Source: Roseomonas gilardii
Lineage (GTDB): Bacteria; Pseudomonadota; Alphaproteobacteria; Acetobacterales; Acetobacteraceae
Direction: 5' to 3'
Assembly: GCF_001941945.1 (NCBI RefSeq)
Contig: NZ_CP015583.1
Coordinates: 3,169,501-3,233,500 of the forward strand
DNA length: 64,000 nt
Part shown: positions 33,865 to 42,268 of the stretch, piece after piece
Numbering within the stretch: position 1 is the first letter of the stretch
Layout of the letters: each line of letters starts with the position of its first letter
The notes under the pieces: generated by a model
Told to the model about the DNA's origin: nothing
What the model saw: the letters and a program-made list of their open reading frames with translations, nothing else
The model's database searches: none
Position numbers and translations under genes: made by a program

Positions 33865-35499
33865 TCAACCGCGGCGCAGGTTCCACAGATACGGGTTCGG
33901 CCCCTGCAACACGCCGGAAAGATCGGCGCGGAAGCCGGTCTGCAGCACGAAGATGCCGGTGGGCGCGAAGGGCACGCTGTTCCAGCTTGTCTCCTGCACG
34001 CGGCGGAGCGCCAGGGACTGTGCCTCGGCATCCGGCGCGTAGAGCCAGCGGTCGATCGCCTCCTCCGTCGCCGGGTCTTCGGGCCAGCCGAACCAGGCCT
34101 TCTCCCCATTGCCGCGGATGGCAAAGTTCACCGCCGGGTTGGCGATGGAGCCCGAGGGCGCGTTGGTGGGCAGGATGCTCCAGCCGCCCTCGCCCGGCTT
34201 CGCCTTGCTGGTCCGGCGGGTGAGCACGCTGGCCCAGTCCGTCTCCACCAGATCGACGTCGAAGCCGAGCTGGCGCATCAGTTGCGCGGCCAGCCGCCCC
34301 TGTGGCGCGATGGCGGCGAAGTCGGAGGCGTTGATGATCACCACCTTCGCCCCCTCCACCCCGGCGGCGCGGATGATCTTCCGGGCCGATTCCAGGTCCG
34401 GCGCCACCGGCGTGTGGCTTTCCACCCCCGGCAGGGTGCAGGGGAGCATGGCATGGCATTCCGCCCAGTCGCCCGGGGCGGCGACGGAGGCCATGAAATC
34501 CGGTTGCGCCACGAGGTCGCGCACGGCGCGGCGCACCTCCACCTTGTTGAAGGGCGGGTGCAGCTGGTTGAAGCGCATGATCCCGAGGAAGCCCATCGGG
34601 TCATAGACCTGGAAGGCCAGCTTCGGGTCCTGCTTCAGGGACGGGATCAGGTCCGGCAGCGGGTATTCCACCCAGTCCACCTCGCCCGTCCGCAGCGCCG
34701 CCGCCGCGGTCGCGCCATCGGGGATGATATGCCATTCGAGCCGGTCGAAATGCACCAGCTTGCCGCCCGAGGCGCCGTCGGCGGGCTCGGCGCGGGGCAC
34801 GTACCGCTCGTTGCGGGCATAGGCGACGCGGCTGCCGCTGTTGAACTCGTCCGGCAGGAAGCGCCAGGGGCCGGAGCCGACGATCTCGCTGATGGGCTTG
34901 TCGCCCGGCGTCTTCGCGATGCGCTCCGGCATGATGAAAGGCACCACCGAGGCCGGCTTGGCCAGGGCATAGAGCAGCGCCGGGAAGGGACGGTGCAGGC
35001 GGATCGACAGGGTGCGGTCGTCCGGCGCCGTCCATTCCGCCACGCTCTGGCGCAGGATCTGCCCGAACTGGTCGCGCGAGGCCCAGCGCTCCAGCGAGGC
35101 CAGGCAGTCGCGCGCCCGCACCGGCTCCCCGTCGTGGAAGCGCAGCCCCTCGCGCAGCCGGATGGTCCAGCGCTTCCCGTCCTCGCTGGTCTCGTGGCCT
35201 TCCGCCATCTGCGGATGCGGCCGCAGCTTGGTGTCGGTGGCATAGAGCGTGTCGAAGACGCAGAAGCCGTGCGTGGTGCTGATCGTGGCGCTGAGGAAGA
35301 TGGGGTCCAGCACCGTCAGCGCCGCCTGCGGCACGAAGCGCAGGGTGCGGGCGCGCGTGGCAGCGGGCGCCACGCCTGGGTTGCTTCCCGGGTTCCCCCC
35401 CTGGGCCAGGGCTGGGCGGGCCAGCATGGCAGAAGCCAGGGCAGCAGGAGCCAGGGCGGGCACGGCCAGCCCGGCCTTCAGCAGGTCACGTCTTTGCAT
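33865..35499 (-). CDS. ABC-transporter solute-binding protein, family 5 (paralogue)
   Basis: A 544-residue exported binding protein and paralogue of the gene at 24319-25932; stretches such as LREGLRFHDGEPVRARDC and the RFVPQAALTVLDPIF opening line up with it. A signal peptide (MQRRDLLKAGLAVPALAPAA) precedes a short Gly/Asn-rich linker. Family-5 proteins bind peptides, opines or similar ligands for ABC importers; again no permease or ATPase gene is next to it. It is divergent from an altronate-dehydratase family enzyme across 364 bases. That may reflect shared regulation and a sugar-acid-linked ligand, but this is inference. Confidence 0.92.
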   Translation of the reverse strand: MQRRDLLKAGLAVPALAPAALASAMLARPALAQGGNPGSNPGVAPAATRARTLRFVPQAALTVLDPIFLSATISTTHGFCVFDTLYATDTKLRPHPQMAEGHETSEDGKRWTIRLREGLRFHDGEPVRARDCLASLERWASRDQFGQILRQSVAEWTAPDDRTLSIRLHRPFPALLYALAKPASVVPFIMPERIAKTPGDKPISEIVGSGPWRFLPDEFNSGSRVAYARNERYVPRAEPADGASGGKLVHFDRLEWHIIPDGATAAAALRTGEVDWVEYPLPDLIPSLKQDPKLAFQVYDPMGFLGIMRFNQLHPPFNKVEVRRAVRDLVAQPDFMASVAAPGDWAECHAMLPCTLPGVESHTPVAPDLESARKIIRAAGVEGAKVVIINASDFAAIAPQGRLAAQLMRQLGFDVDLVETDWASVLTRRTSKAKPGEGGWSILPTNAPSGSIANPAVNFAIRGNGEKAWFGWPEDPATEEAIDRWLYAPDAEAQSLALRRVQETSWNSVPFAPTGIFVLQTGFRADLSGVLQGPNPYLWNLRRG

Positions 35500-35863
35500 G
35501 GGGTGTTTCCTCTCTCGCGGGTCCCAGGATGGGAGGAGAGGTGCAGGGCCACGCCGCCCACCGGGATACCCGGCGGGGCAGGACTCTCCGGAACGGGTTG
35601 CCCTTCCGTGGCATGAGGTGCACCGATCCCTTCGCCGGTCCTAACCGGGGCAGGTTCCAGGGGTCGCGGGCCAGATGCCCGCCTCTCAGCCCGGTATGGG
35701 CTCCCCCCGATGTCCGCCCCAGCTATGGGCCAGGGGCCGGATGGCGGCAAGACGCCCGCGTGGTGACGGCAGGGCAATCCTGCGTGCCACCCCCTGGAAC
35801 TGCCATGGCAGTGGCGCCTATGCTGTCGGCAAAGCCTGACTTCCAACGAGGAAACCCGACGCC
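35500..35863. other. Divergent promoter region, solute-binding protein and altronate-dehydratase family gene
   Basis: These 364 bases hold no convincing gene. Both neighbours start here in opposite directions. A GAGGAAA ribosome site for the plus-strand gene is at 35848-35854. I cannot identify a regulator operator by eye. Confidence 0.3.
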
Positions 35864-37396
35864 ATGGATGCCGTGACCCAGCCGCCCGTAATCCGCCTGC
35901 ATCCCGAGGACGGGGTGGTGATCGCGCGCATGGTCCTGCCCCCCGGCACCACCGTCGCCCCCGGGGTGCGGACGGAGAAGCGCGTCCCCGCCGGCCACAA
36001 GATCGCCATCCGCGCGCATGCGAAGGGCGAGGCGGTGCGGCGCTACGGCCAGGTGATCGGCTTCGCCACGCGCGACATCGCCCCCGGCGAATGGGTGCAT
36101 GTGGAGGAGATCGCGATGGGCGACTTCTCGCGCGACTATGCCTTCGGCGCCGACCTCAAGCCGACCGCCTATGTGCCGGAGCCCGCGACCTTCCTCGGCA
36201 TCCGGCGGAAGGACGGGCGGGTGGCCACGCGCAACTATGTCGGCATCGTCACCAGCGTGAACTGCTCCGCCCATGTCGCGGAGCTGATCGCCCTGGCCTT
36301 CCGCCGCAACCCGATCACCGGGGAGGACCCGCTGGCCGCCTGGCCGAACGTGGACGGGGTGGTGGCGCTGACCCACAAGACCGGCTGCGGCATGGCGCAG
36401 GGCGAGCCGCTGTCGCTGCTGCGGCGGACCATCGGCGGCTATGCGCGGCACCCGAACTTCTCGCATGTCGTGGCCATTGGCCTGGGCTGCGAGGTGAACC
36501 AGATCGGCGGGATGATGCAGGAACAGCGCCTCGCCGACCGGCTGCGCAGCATGGACATCCAGGAGATGGGCGGCGCCCGCAAGACGGTGGAGGCCGGCAT
36601 CGCCTTCGTGCGCGGCGTGCTGGACGAGGCCAATGCCGTGACGCGCGAACCGGTGCCGGCGAGCGAGCTCTGCGTCGCCCTGCAATGCGGCGGCTCCGAC
36701 GGCTATTCCGGCATCTCCGCCAACCCGGCCCTGGGCGTGGCGAGCGACCTGATCGTGCGCCATGGCGGCACGGTGATCCTGAGCGAGACCACCGAGACCT
36801 ATGGCGCCGAGCACCTGCTGACCCGTCGCGCGGTGAGCCCGGAGGTCGGGCAGAAACTGGTGGACCTGATGCACTGGTGGGAGGACTACACCGCCAAGGA
36901 GGGGGCGGAGATCAACGCCAACCCCTCCCCCGGCAACAAGGCCGGGGGGCTCACCACCATCCTGGAGAAGAGCCTGGGCGCCATGGCCAAGGCGGGGCAC
37001 ACGAACCTCGTGGAGGTGTACCGCTATGCCGAGCCGGTGACCGCCAAGGGCTTCGTCTTCATGGACACGCCGGGCTACGACCCGGTGGCGGCGACGGGAC
37101 AGGTGGCGGGCGGCGCCAACCTCGTCTGCTTCACCACCGGCCGCGGCAGCGTCTTCGGCGCGAAGCCCGCGCCCAGCATGAAGCTCGCCACCAACTCCGC
37201 CATGTACGAGCGGATGCAGGACGACATGGACATCAACTGCGGCACCATCCTGACCGGCGAGGAGACGGTGGAGCAGTGCGGCGAGCGGATCTTCCGCCAG
37301 ATCCTGCGCGTGGCCAGCGGCAAGCCGACCAAGAGCGAGGCCTTCGACTTCGGCGCGGCGGAATTCGCGCCCTGGCAGATCGGCGCGACGGTCTGA
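35864..37396 (+). CDS. UxaA/altronate dehydratase family enzyme
   Basis: A 510-residue enzyme of the altronate/galactarate dehydratase family, which removes water from sugar acids using a metal centre. A short N-terminal SAF domain (about 8-85, VIARMVLPPGTTVAPG) is followed by the UxaA core: GIVTSVNCSAHVAELIA, HKTGCGMAQGEP, a Cys in LQCGGSDGYSGISANPALG, and SETTETYGAEHLL. The conserved GNKAGGLTTILEKSLGAMAKAG and FTTGRGSVFGAKPAPSMKLATN are present. The precise sugar acid cannot be told. A good GAGGAAA site precedes the ATG. It stands alone; no dehydrogenase or KDG kinase is nearby. Confidence 0.9.
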   Translation: MDAVTQPPVIRLHPEDGVVIARMVLPPGTTVAPGVRTEKRVPAGHKIAIRAHAKGEAVRRYGQVIGFATRDIAPGEWVHVEEIAMGDFSRDYAFGADLKPTAYVPEPATFLGIRRKDGRVATRNYVGIVTSVNCSAHVAELIALAFRRNPITGEDPLAAWPNVDGVVALTHKTGCGMAQGEPLSLLRRTIGGYARHPNFSHVVAIGLGCEVNQIGGMMQEQRLADRLRSMDIQEMGGARKTVEAGIAFVRGVLDEANAVTREPVPASELCVALQCGGSDGYSGISANPALGVASDLIVRHGGTVILSETTETYGAEHLLTRRAVSPEVGQKLVDLMHWWEDYTAKEGAEINANPSPGNKAGGLTTILEKSLGAMAKAGHTNLVEVYRYAEPVTAKGFVFMDTPGYDPVAATGQVAGGANLVCFTTGRGSVFGAKPAPSMKLATNSAMYERMQDDMDINCGTILTGEETVEQCGERIFRQILRVASGKPTKSEAFDFGAAEFAPWQIGATV

Positions 37397-37408
37397 GGCC
37401 GACCGCTG

Positions 37409-37441
37409 ACCGGCTCCGGGAGGCGCGGCGCCCGGGCCGGT
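37409..37441. terminator. Hairpin between convergent genes
   Basis: An 11-bp stem with one bulged base (ACCGGCTCCGGG against CCCGGGCCGGT) and a 10-base loop lies 12 bases past the UxaA-family stop. The oxidoreductase gene ends 20 bases further on the other strand. It probably terminates both. Confidence 0.6.
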
Positions 37442-37460
37442 TGGATCGCAGGCTCCCCCG

Positions 37461-38408
37461 TCATGTCTGGGCCGGAGCCAGGAGGATCTTGCCCCGGCGT
37501 CCCGCACGGCCATTGTGGGCCAGGGCGGCGCGTAGCTCGGTCAGGGCGTATCGGGCCTCGATGTCCGTCGTCGCCGTGCCGGCCCGTATGTCGTCGAACA
37601 CCCTGGCCATCACCTCTCCCAGCTCTTCGCGGGAGGCGGAATGCACCCATTGCCGTAGCCAGAAGGGGCGCAGCACGGCGGGAATCCGCTGCCCGAGCTG
37701 AGCCGGAAGCGGCGTGCCCGACAAAAGGCCGTAGTGGACGAGGATGCCACCGGGCTTGATGGCGAGGGCCATTTCCGTGCCCGGTACGCCCCCGACGGCA
37801 TCGAAGCCTCCGTCCAGCGGCGGCAGGGGCGCACCCTGGATGAGGATTGCCGCGGCAGGCTCGCCCTCCAGCGACTGCCTGGCCCTGGCGGAGCGGACGA
37901 CCGCGATGGCGCACGCACCCGCCGCGTGGATCATCCGCAGCAACATGCGGCCGATGGCCGAACCCGCGGCATTGACCCCGACCAGGGCTCCCGCCGCCGG
38001 AGTCACGGCCCGCAGCATCAGCCGCGCCGTGAGCGGGTTGATGTAGGCTGCGGCGGCCTGATCGTCGGTCAGATCGTCTGGCACCGGCACGCACCAGCCG
38101 GCCGGCGTGGCCTTGAAGGCCTGCCATCCGCCGGCGGCGCCCAGGGGCAGAACACGCTGCCCGACCCGCAGGCCGGTGACGGTTTCATCCCGCTGATCGA
38201 CGACCCCCACCCCCTCGAAACCGGGAACGAAAGGGAGGGTCGTCCGATGCCGATAGGCGCCCGAAACCGTAATGAGGTCCGAGGGGTTGATCGGGCTCGC
38301 AAGCATCCGCACGACGACGCCGCCCGCCTCCGGTTCGGGACGCGGCAAGGGTTCGCAGGACAGGACCTGGGCGGGATCACCGAAGCGGTGGGCGACGACT
38401 CGAAACAT
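37461..38408 (-). CDS. Zinc-independent MDR (quinone oxidoreductase / enoyl reductase-like)
   Basis: A 315-residue medium-chain dehydrogenase/reductase. The N-terminal GroES-like half has MLASPINPSDLITVSGAY and PGFEGVGVV. The nucleotide domain begins near AAGSAIGRMLLRMIHAAGA, an imperfect version of the usual GxGxxG. It lacks the zinc-site cysteines of alcohol dehydrogenases and so belongs to the quinone oxidoreductase / trans-2-enoyl-CoA reductase group that uses NADPH on alkenes or quinones. The substrate is unknown. The start is ATG at 38408. It is convergent with the UxaA-family gene and separated from it by a hairpin. Confidence 0.85.
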   Translation of the reverse strand: MFRVVAHRFGDPAQVLSCEPLPRPEPEAGGVVVRMLASPINPSDLITVSGAYRHRTTLPFVPGFEGVGVVDQRDETVTGLRVGQRVLPLGAAGGWQAFKATPAGWCVPVPDDLTDDQAAAAYINPLTARLMLRAVTPAAGALVGVNAAGSAIGRMLLRMIHAAGACAIAVVRSARARQSLEGEPAAAILIQGAPLPPLDGGFDAVGGVPGTEMALAIKPGGILVHYGLLSGTPLPAQLGQRIPAVLRPFWLRQWVHSASREELGEVMARVFDDIRAGTATTDIEARYALTELRAALAHNGRAGRRGKILLAPAQT

Positions 38409-38680
38409 GGGTCAGCCTGCTTACCCAGTCCGGCGGGTGCGATACAGCCGGCGCGCTCGCATCTCGTCTGGTGGCTTCGAGGCCAGGGCAGGCAACCGGA
38501 ACGAGGCCGCGCCGCGAGATCGGCAGGGACGATGGCGGCCCCCATAGGCCCGACAGTCAGCCCCCTGGCCCGGGCCGAAGGCCCATCGGGCGGCCGAATG
38601 GGGAGCCTGGCAGTGGACAACGCGAAAGGGCGGACGCGTTCCCGCGCCCGCCCCTACGATGTGCCGGTCCCCGACCGCGT

Positions 38681-39058
38681 TCAGCGCGCCGGATTGGCCG
38701 CGTTGAACTTGTCGATCAGGGTCGAGGCCGCGGCCACGCAGGCCTGGGTCGACTCGTTCTCGGCGCAGCGGATGCGCATCTCCGTGCCGTTGCGCTCGAT
38801 CGCGAAGGAAGCGGCGCGCGAGGGCGGCGGGCCCATCGGCCGCATCATCGGCGGGCCGCCACGCCAGCCATGATGGCGGCCGGGACCGCCATCGGGGCCA
38901 CCCGGGCCACCGGGCCCACCCGGGCCGCCGGGACCGCCAGGACCCTGGGGCCGCTCGGCCTGCGGGCCACCGGGAGGAGGCGGCGGGGTCTGGGCGATGG
39001 CCATGCCAGCGGCACCGAAAAGGGCCAAGCCGGCACCGAGAAGCAGAATCTTCTTCAT
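38681..39058 (-). CDS. Small exported Pro/Gly-rich protein
   Basis: A 125-residue protein with a clean signal peptide (MKKILLLGAGLALFGAAGMA, cleavage near AIAQT). The mature part begins with a Pro run and a low-complexity GGPGGPGGPGG segment, then a His/Arg/Met patch (RHHGWRGGPPMM). A more ordered C-terminal half has two cysteines (MRIRCAENESTQAC) likely joined by a disulfide in the periplasm. I recognise no family. Similar small Gly/Pro proteins are often periplasmic or envelope-associated. It is divergent from the SH3-domain gene across an AT-rich region of about 290 bases, and both carry Pro/Gly-rich tracts. Confidence 0.78.
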   Translation of the reverse strand: MKKILLLGAGLALFGAAGMAIAQTPPPPPGGPQAERPQGPGGPGGPGGPGGPGGPDGGPGRHHGWRGGPPMMRPMGPPPSRAASFAIERNGTEMRIRCAENESTQACVAAASTLIDKFNAANPAR

Positions 39059-39352
39059 GGGAACTCCTTACCGTGTTCCTGCGGCAGGCCAGCGATTCCC
39101 GGCCCGTCCGTGAAAACGGAAATAAACATTCCCATCTCTTCTGTCTCTGCCAAAGTTACTACAGATTGTTTCTGTACCGTACTACGTAAACACCCTCAAT
39201 TTCCCACGCGACTTTTTAGAGAAATCTTCGCCTTGTTTTCGCCATGCCGGAGGGGTTGCTTCACGCCGACATGAAAGCATGGTCATGCCCAGGACTGAAG
39301 CGAAAGCATGCCCATCCACGTTCATGCCATCACCTCAAGGGAGCAGCATGCG

Positions 39353-40039
39353 GTGAAACACCGGATCACGGCCCGGACAATGGTGCTGGGTCTCGGATTG
39401 GGACTGGGGCTGGCGTTGGGCGCTGCAGCCCCCGCCCTGGCCGCACCCGGCTATGCCACCGGCAATGTCAACCTGCGCGCGGGTCCCGGCACCGCCTATC
39501 CGCGTGTCGCCACGATCGGCGCCGGGGCGCCGGTGGAAATCTTCGGCTGCCTCGACGGCTACAACTGGTGCGATGTCGGCATAGGCGGCAGCCGGGGCTG
39601 GGTCTCCGGCAGCTACCTGCAATACGCCTATCAGGGGCAGCGGGTGCTGATCCCGGAATACGGGCCGCGCATCGGCGTGCCGATCGTCACCTTCGACTTC
39701 GGCGACTACTGGGGCCGCTATTACCGTGGCCGCCCCTGGTACAGCCCGCGTGACCGCTGGGGCGGCCCGCCCCCGCCGTCGTACCGCCCCGGGCCGCCGG
39801 GCCCGCCGCCGGGTTGGCACGGGCGCCCGGGTGGCGGGCCCGGCGGCGCGGGTTGGGAGCGTCCAGGCCATCCGCCCGGCCCCGGTCCCGGTCCTGGCTT
39901 CGGTCCTGGCCCCGGGGCCGGTCTTGGTCCGCGCCCTGGTCCCGGCCCTGGCCGTCCGCCGGGGCCGGATGGGGAACGCCGTGGCCCCGGTGGCCCGGAT
40001 GGAGAGCGCCGCGGCCCCGGCGGGCCGCCGCCCTTCTGA
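39353..40039 (+). CDS. Exported SH3-domain protein with Pro/Gly-rich tail
   Basis: About 228 residues. A signal peptide (MVLGLGLGLGLALGAAAPAL, cleavage near LAAPG) is followed by a bacterial SH3-type domain (about 30-110): NVNLRAGPGTAYPRVATIG, VEIFGCLDGYNWCDVG and RGWVSGSYLQY. The last 110 residues are a Pro/Gly/Arg repeat region (GPGPGPGFGPGPG and similar). SH3_3 proteins usually bind peptidoglycan peptides in the periplasm. I chose GTG at 39353, with AAGGGAG upstream; ATG 39308 would add 15 residues before the signal. A hairpin follows. The function is inferred from the domain only. Confidence 0.85.
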   Translation: MKHRITARTMVLGLGLGLGLALGAAAPALAAPGYATGNVNLRAGPGTAYPRVATIGAGAPVEIFGCLDGYNWCDVGIGGSRGWVSGSYLQYAYQGQRVLIPEYGPRIGVPIVTFDFGDYWGRYYRGRPWYSPRDRWGGPPPPSYRPGPPGPPPGWHGRPGGGPGGAGWERPGHPPGPGPGPGFGPGPGAGLGPRPGPGPGRPPGPDGERRGPGGPDGERRGPGGPPPF

Positions 40040-40394
40040 CGCCGCCGCGCAGGGTAGGCCCCCGCGCAACCGGCCGCCTTCCCTTTCCGCATCTCTTTGC
40101 GGAAGGGAAGCCCGGCCCCGTCCGGCCGGTCGCCCGACGCTTCCGGCGGCCGGCTCTCCGGGGCCCGGCCCGCCGCACCGGAAGTCGCAGCGGGCTAGGC
40201 GGACGGCCTCGCACCACCGTTCCACGTGGCAGTCCCGCTTCCGGCTCGCCCCTGCCCCGACTCTCCCTCCGCACCACCCCTCCGGCCCTGGGCGCCCTTC
40301 CCGGGCGCGGCTATAAGCGCCCCTCGCCAGCACCCCGGCCTCCCCTGCCTGCTGGCGGTCCGTCCCCAACCCGGATCGAGGAACCCAGCCCGGC
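40040..40394. other. Intergenic region upstream of the HerA-like ATPase gene
   Basis: These 355 bases contain the terminator of the SH3-domain gene (40078-40110) and then GC-rich sequence without a credible gene. GGGCGCGGCTATAAGCGCCCC near 40306-40326 is a short palindromic-looking block close to where the ATPase promoter should be. No clear promoter can be placed. Confidence 0.35.
40078..40110. terminator. Hairpin terminator after the SH3-domain gene
   Basis: A 12-bp stem with one bulge (CTTCCCTTTCCGC against GCGGAAGGGAAG) closes an 8-base loop ending in TTT, 39 bases past the stop. It has no T-run after the stem but is the only strong hairpin here, so it is the probable end of the plus-strand transcript. 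Confidence 0.6.
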
Positions 40395-41873
40395 ATGACC
40401 ATCGCGATCGACCTCGGCACCACCACCGCCGGCTCGCCCGCGACTCTCGACCTGGAGGAGCTTCTCGCCACACGCCTGCTGGTCCAGGGCAATTCCGGCT
40501 CCGGCAAGTCGCATCTGCTGCGGCGGCTGATGGAACAGTCCGCCGCCTGGGTGCAGCAGGCGGTGATCGACCCGGAAGGCGATTTCGTCAGCCTCGCCGA
40601 GAAGTTCGGCCATCTGGTGATCGACGCCGCCGCGCAGACCGAGCGCGGCCTCCAGGCCGCCGCCGAGCGGATGCGGGAGCACCGCGTCTCCGTCGTGCTG
40701 AACCTGGAGGGGCTGGATGCCGAGGGGCAGATGCGCCAGGCGGCCGTCTTCCTGAACGGCATGTTCGAGGTGGAGCGCGACCTCTGGTCCCCCGTGCTGG
40801 TCGTGGTGGACGAGGCCCAGATCTTCGCCCCCGCCGCCGCGACCGAGGTTTCCGACGAGGCCCGCCGCGCCTCGCTCGGCGCCATGGCCAACCTGATGTC
40901 GCGCGGCCGCAAGCGCGGGCTCGCGGGGATCATCGCCACGCAGCGCCTCGCCAAGCTGGCCAAGAACGTCGCCGCCGAGGCCTCGAACTTCCTGATGGGC
41001 CGCACCTTCCTCGACATCGACATGCAGCGCGCCGCCGACCTTCTGGGCATGGAGCGGCGGCAGGCGGAGCAGTTCCGCGACCTGCCGCGCGGCAGCTTCG
41101 TGGCGCTCGGCCCGGCCCTCTCCCGCCGCCCGCTGCCCATCCGCATCGGCGTGGTCGAAACGCAGACCCGCTCCGCCGGGCCGAAGCTGACGCCGCTGCC
41201 CAATGCCCCGGAGGAGGTGCGGGAGCTGATCCTCACCCCGCCGCCGGAACCCGTCCGCCCCGCACGCCGCGCCCCGCCGCCGCCTGCGCCGGACATCCTG
41301 GCGCAGCTCGCCGCCGCCCGCCCGCCCGCCGTGCACAGCCGCGCCGCCGAGGCCGCGCCGCCCAGCCCGGAGGAACTGGCCGAGCGCGAGCGCAAGCTGG
41401 AGGAGGTGTTGCACGCCCTGCTGGAAGACCCCGAGGCCGCCTTCCGGCCCGTCAGCGTGCTGTATGGCGACTTCCTGGTGCGCTGCCGGATCAAGGCGGT
41501 GGCCGGCAAGCCCATGGAGCTGCCGGAATTCCGCGCCCGCCTCGCCGTGGCGCGGGCCGGGGTGGATGCGGGTACCGCCGGGAACCCGGAATGGTCCGCG
41601 GTGCGGGACCGCGCCGCGACGCTGCCGGAGGATGTGCAGGGCGTCTATCTGATGCTGGCGCGCGCCGCGCTGGACCGGCGCCCCTGCCCCTCCGACGCCG
41701 CCATCGCCCAGGCCTATGGCACCCGCTCCCTGGGCCGCGCCCGCCGCGTGCTCGCCTATCTGGAGGAGCAGGGCATGGTGGTGCAGCAGCAGGACCGCCA
41801 GGGCCGCCGCGTCGCCCTGGTGGAGCTGGGCTGGGAAACCGCGCCGGGCGATGCCAATGCCGAGGCGGCCTAA
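40395..41873 (+). CDS. HerA-like/DUF87 ATPase, standalone
   Basis: A 492-residue P-loop ATPase. Walker A is QGNSGSGKSHLLRRLM (about 32-47), Walker B is VLVVVDEAQIFAPAA (about 131-145), and the later SRGRKRGLAGIIATQRLAKL block matches the HerA/FtsK-like DUF87 group that pumps DNA or other polymers. A Pro-rich linker (about 275-325) joins this to a C-terminal region. That region ends in a winged-helix-like segment (SDAAIAQAYGTRSLGRARRVL, then EEQGMVVQQQD). No NurA-type nuclease or other partner is next to it. The role is unknown; DNA processing or defence is possible but only inferred. Confidence 0.82.
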   Translation: MTIAIDLGTTTAGSPATLDLEELLATRLLVQGNSGSGKSHLLRRLMEQSAAWVQQAVIDPEGDFVSLAEKFGHLVIDAAAQTERGLQAAAERMREHRVSVVLNLEGLDAEGQMRQAAVFLNGMFEVERDLWSPVLVVVDEAQIFAPAAATEVSDEARRASLGAMANLMSRGRKRGLAGIIATQRLAKLAKNVAAEASNFLMGRTFLDIDMQRAADLLGMERRQAEQFRDLPRGSFVALGPALSRRPLPIRIGVVETQTRSAGPKLTPLPNAPEEVRELILTPPPEPVRPARRAPPPPAPDILAQLAAARPPAVHSRAAEAAPPSPEELAERERKLEEVLHALLEDPEAAFRPVSVLYGDFLVRCRIKAVAGKPMELPEFRARLAVARAGVDAGTAGNPEWSAVRDRAATLPEDVQGVYLMLARAALDRRPCPSDAAIAQAYGTRSLGRARRVLAYLEEQGMVVQQQDRQGRRVALVELGWETAPGDANAEAA

Positions 41874-41886
41874 GCGCGCCTCATGA

Positions 41887-41904
41887 GCCTGCCGTCCGGC
41901 AGGC
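41887..41904 (+). terminator. Short hairpin after the ATPase gene
   Basis: A perfect 7-bp stem (GCCTGCC and its complement) with a 4-base loop lies 14 bases past the stop and is followed by a short A/T stretch (AGAAATTT). It is a plausible terminator of the HerA-like gene. Confidence 0.5.
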
Positions 41905-42047
41905 CAGAAATTTCCTCCAAGTCTGAAGATCCCGGGAAAGGCGCCGGCCCGATCCGCACAATTCCGGGAGCGATCCTTCGCCGGCCGGTTTCAGGTTGCG
42001 GAAATACTCTCCATAAATAGAATTGTCTTTTTAATGAGGCAATTCTG

Positions 42048-42185
42048 ATGGAGGTCGTGCTTATTGCCTTGGGTGCCCTGGCCGCGAACGCCGTGTGGTG
42101 GGTCGCCGTCCATCAATCCACCCTGGCCGGTCATGTGCCGGAAGAACGCACCGAAAGGCGGCCTCTGGCGAAACCGGACGCCTGA
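42048..42185 (+). CDS. Tiny predicted membrane protein (45 aa)
   Basis: A 45-codon ORF. The N-terminal half is one hydrophobic segment (MEVVLIALGALAANAVWWVA) and the rest is charged (ERTERRPLAKPDA), which suggests a single-span inner-membrane peptide. TGAGG lies eight bases before the ATG, and the 60 bases upstream are strikingly AT-rich for this genome, as expected of a promoter. A weak inverted repeat (AGAATTG..CAATTCT, 42018-42046) flanks the start. It would be convergent with the GFA gene. I know no homologue. It is too short to judge by composition, so it may not be real. Confidence 0.42.
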   Translation: MEVVLIALGALAANAVWWVAVHQSTLAGHVPEERTERRPLAKPDA

Positions 42186-42268
42186 TCCGCCGAAATACCT
42201 GCCGGATGCCGTGTGGCCCCGGCGGCCCCCCTTTCTTGGCCGTATCCCCGGGCAGAGGCGGACGGCCG

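Noticed and set aside
38880-38945. Short repeated CCGGGCCACC-like units, considered as tandem or CRISPR-like repeats
   Set aside because: They encode the GGPGGPGG tract of the exported protein and have no spacers.
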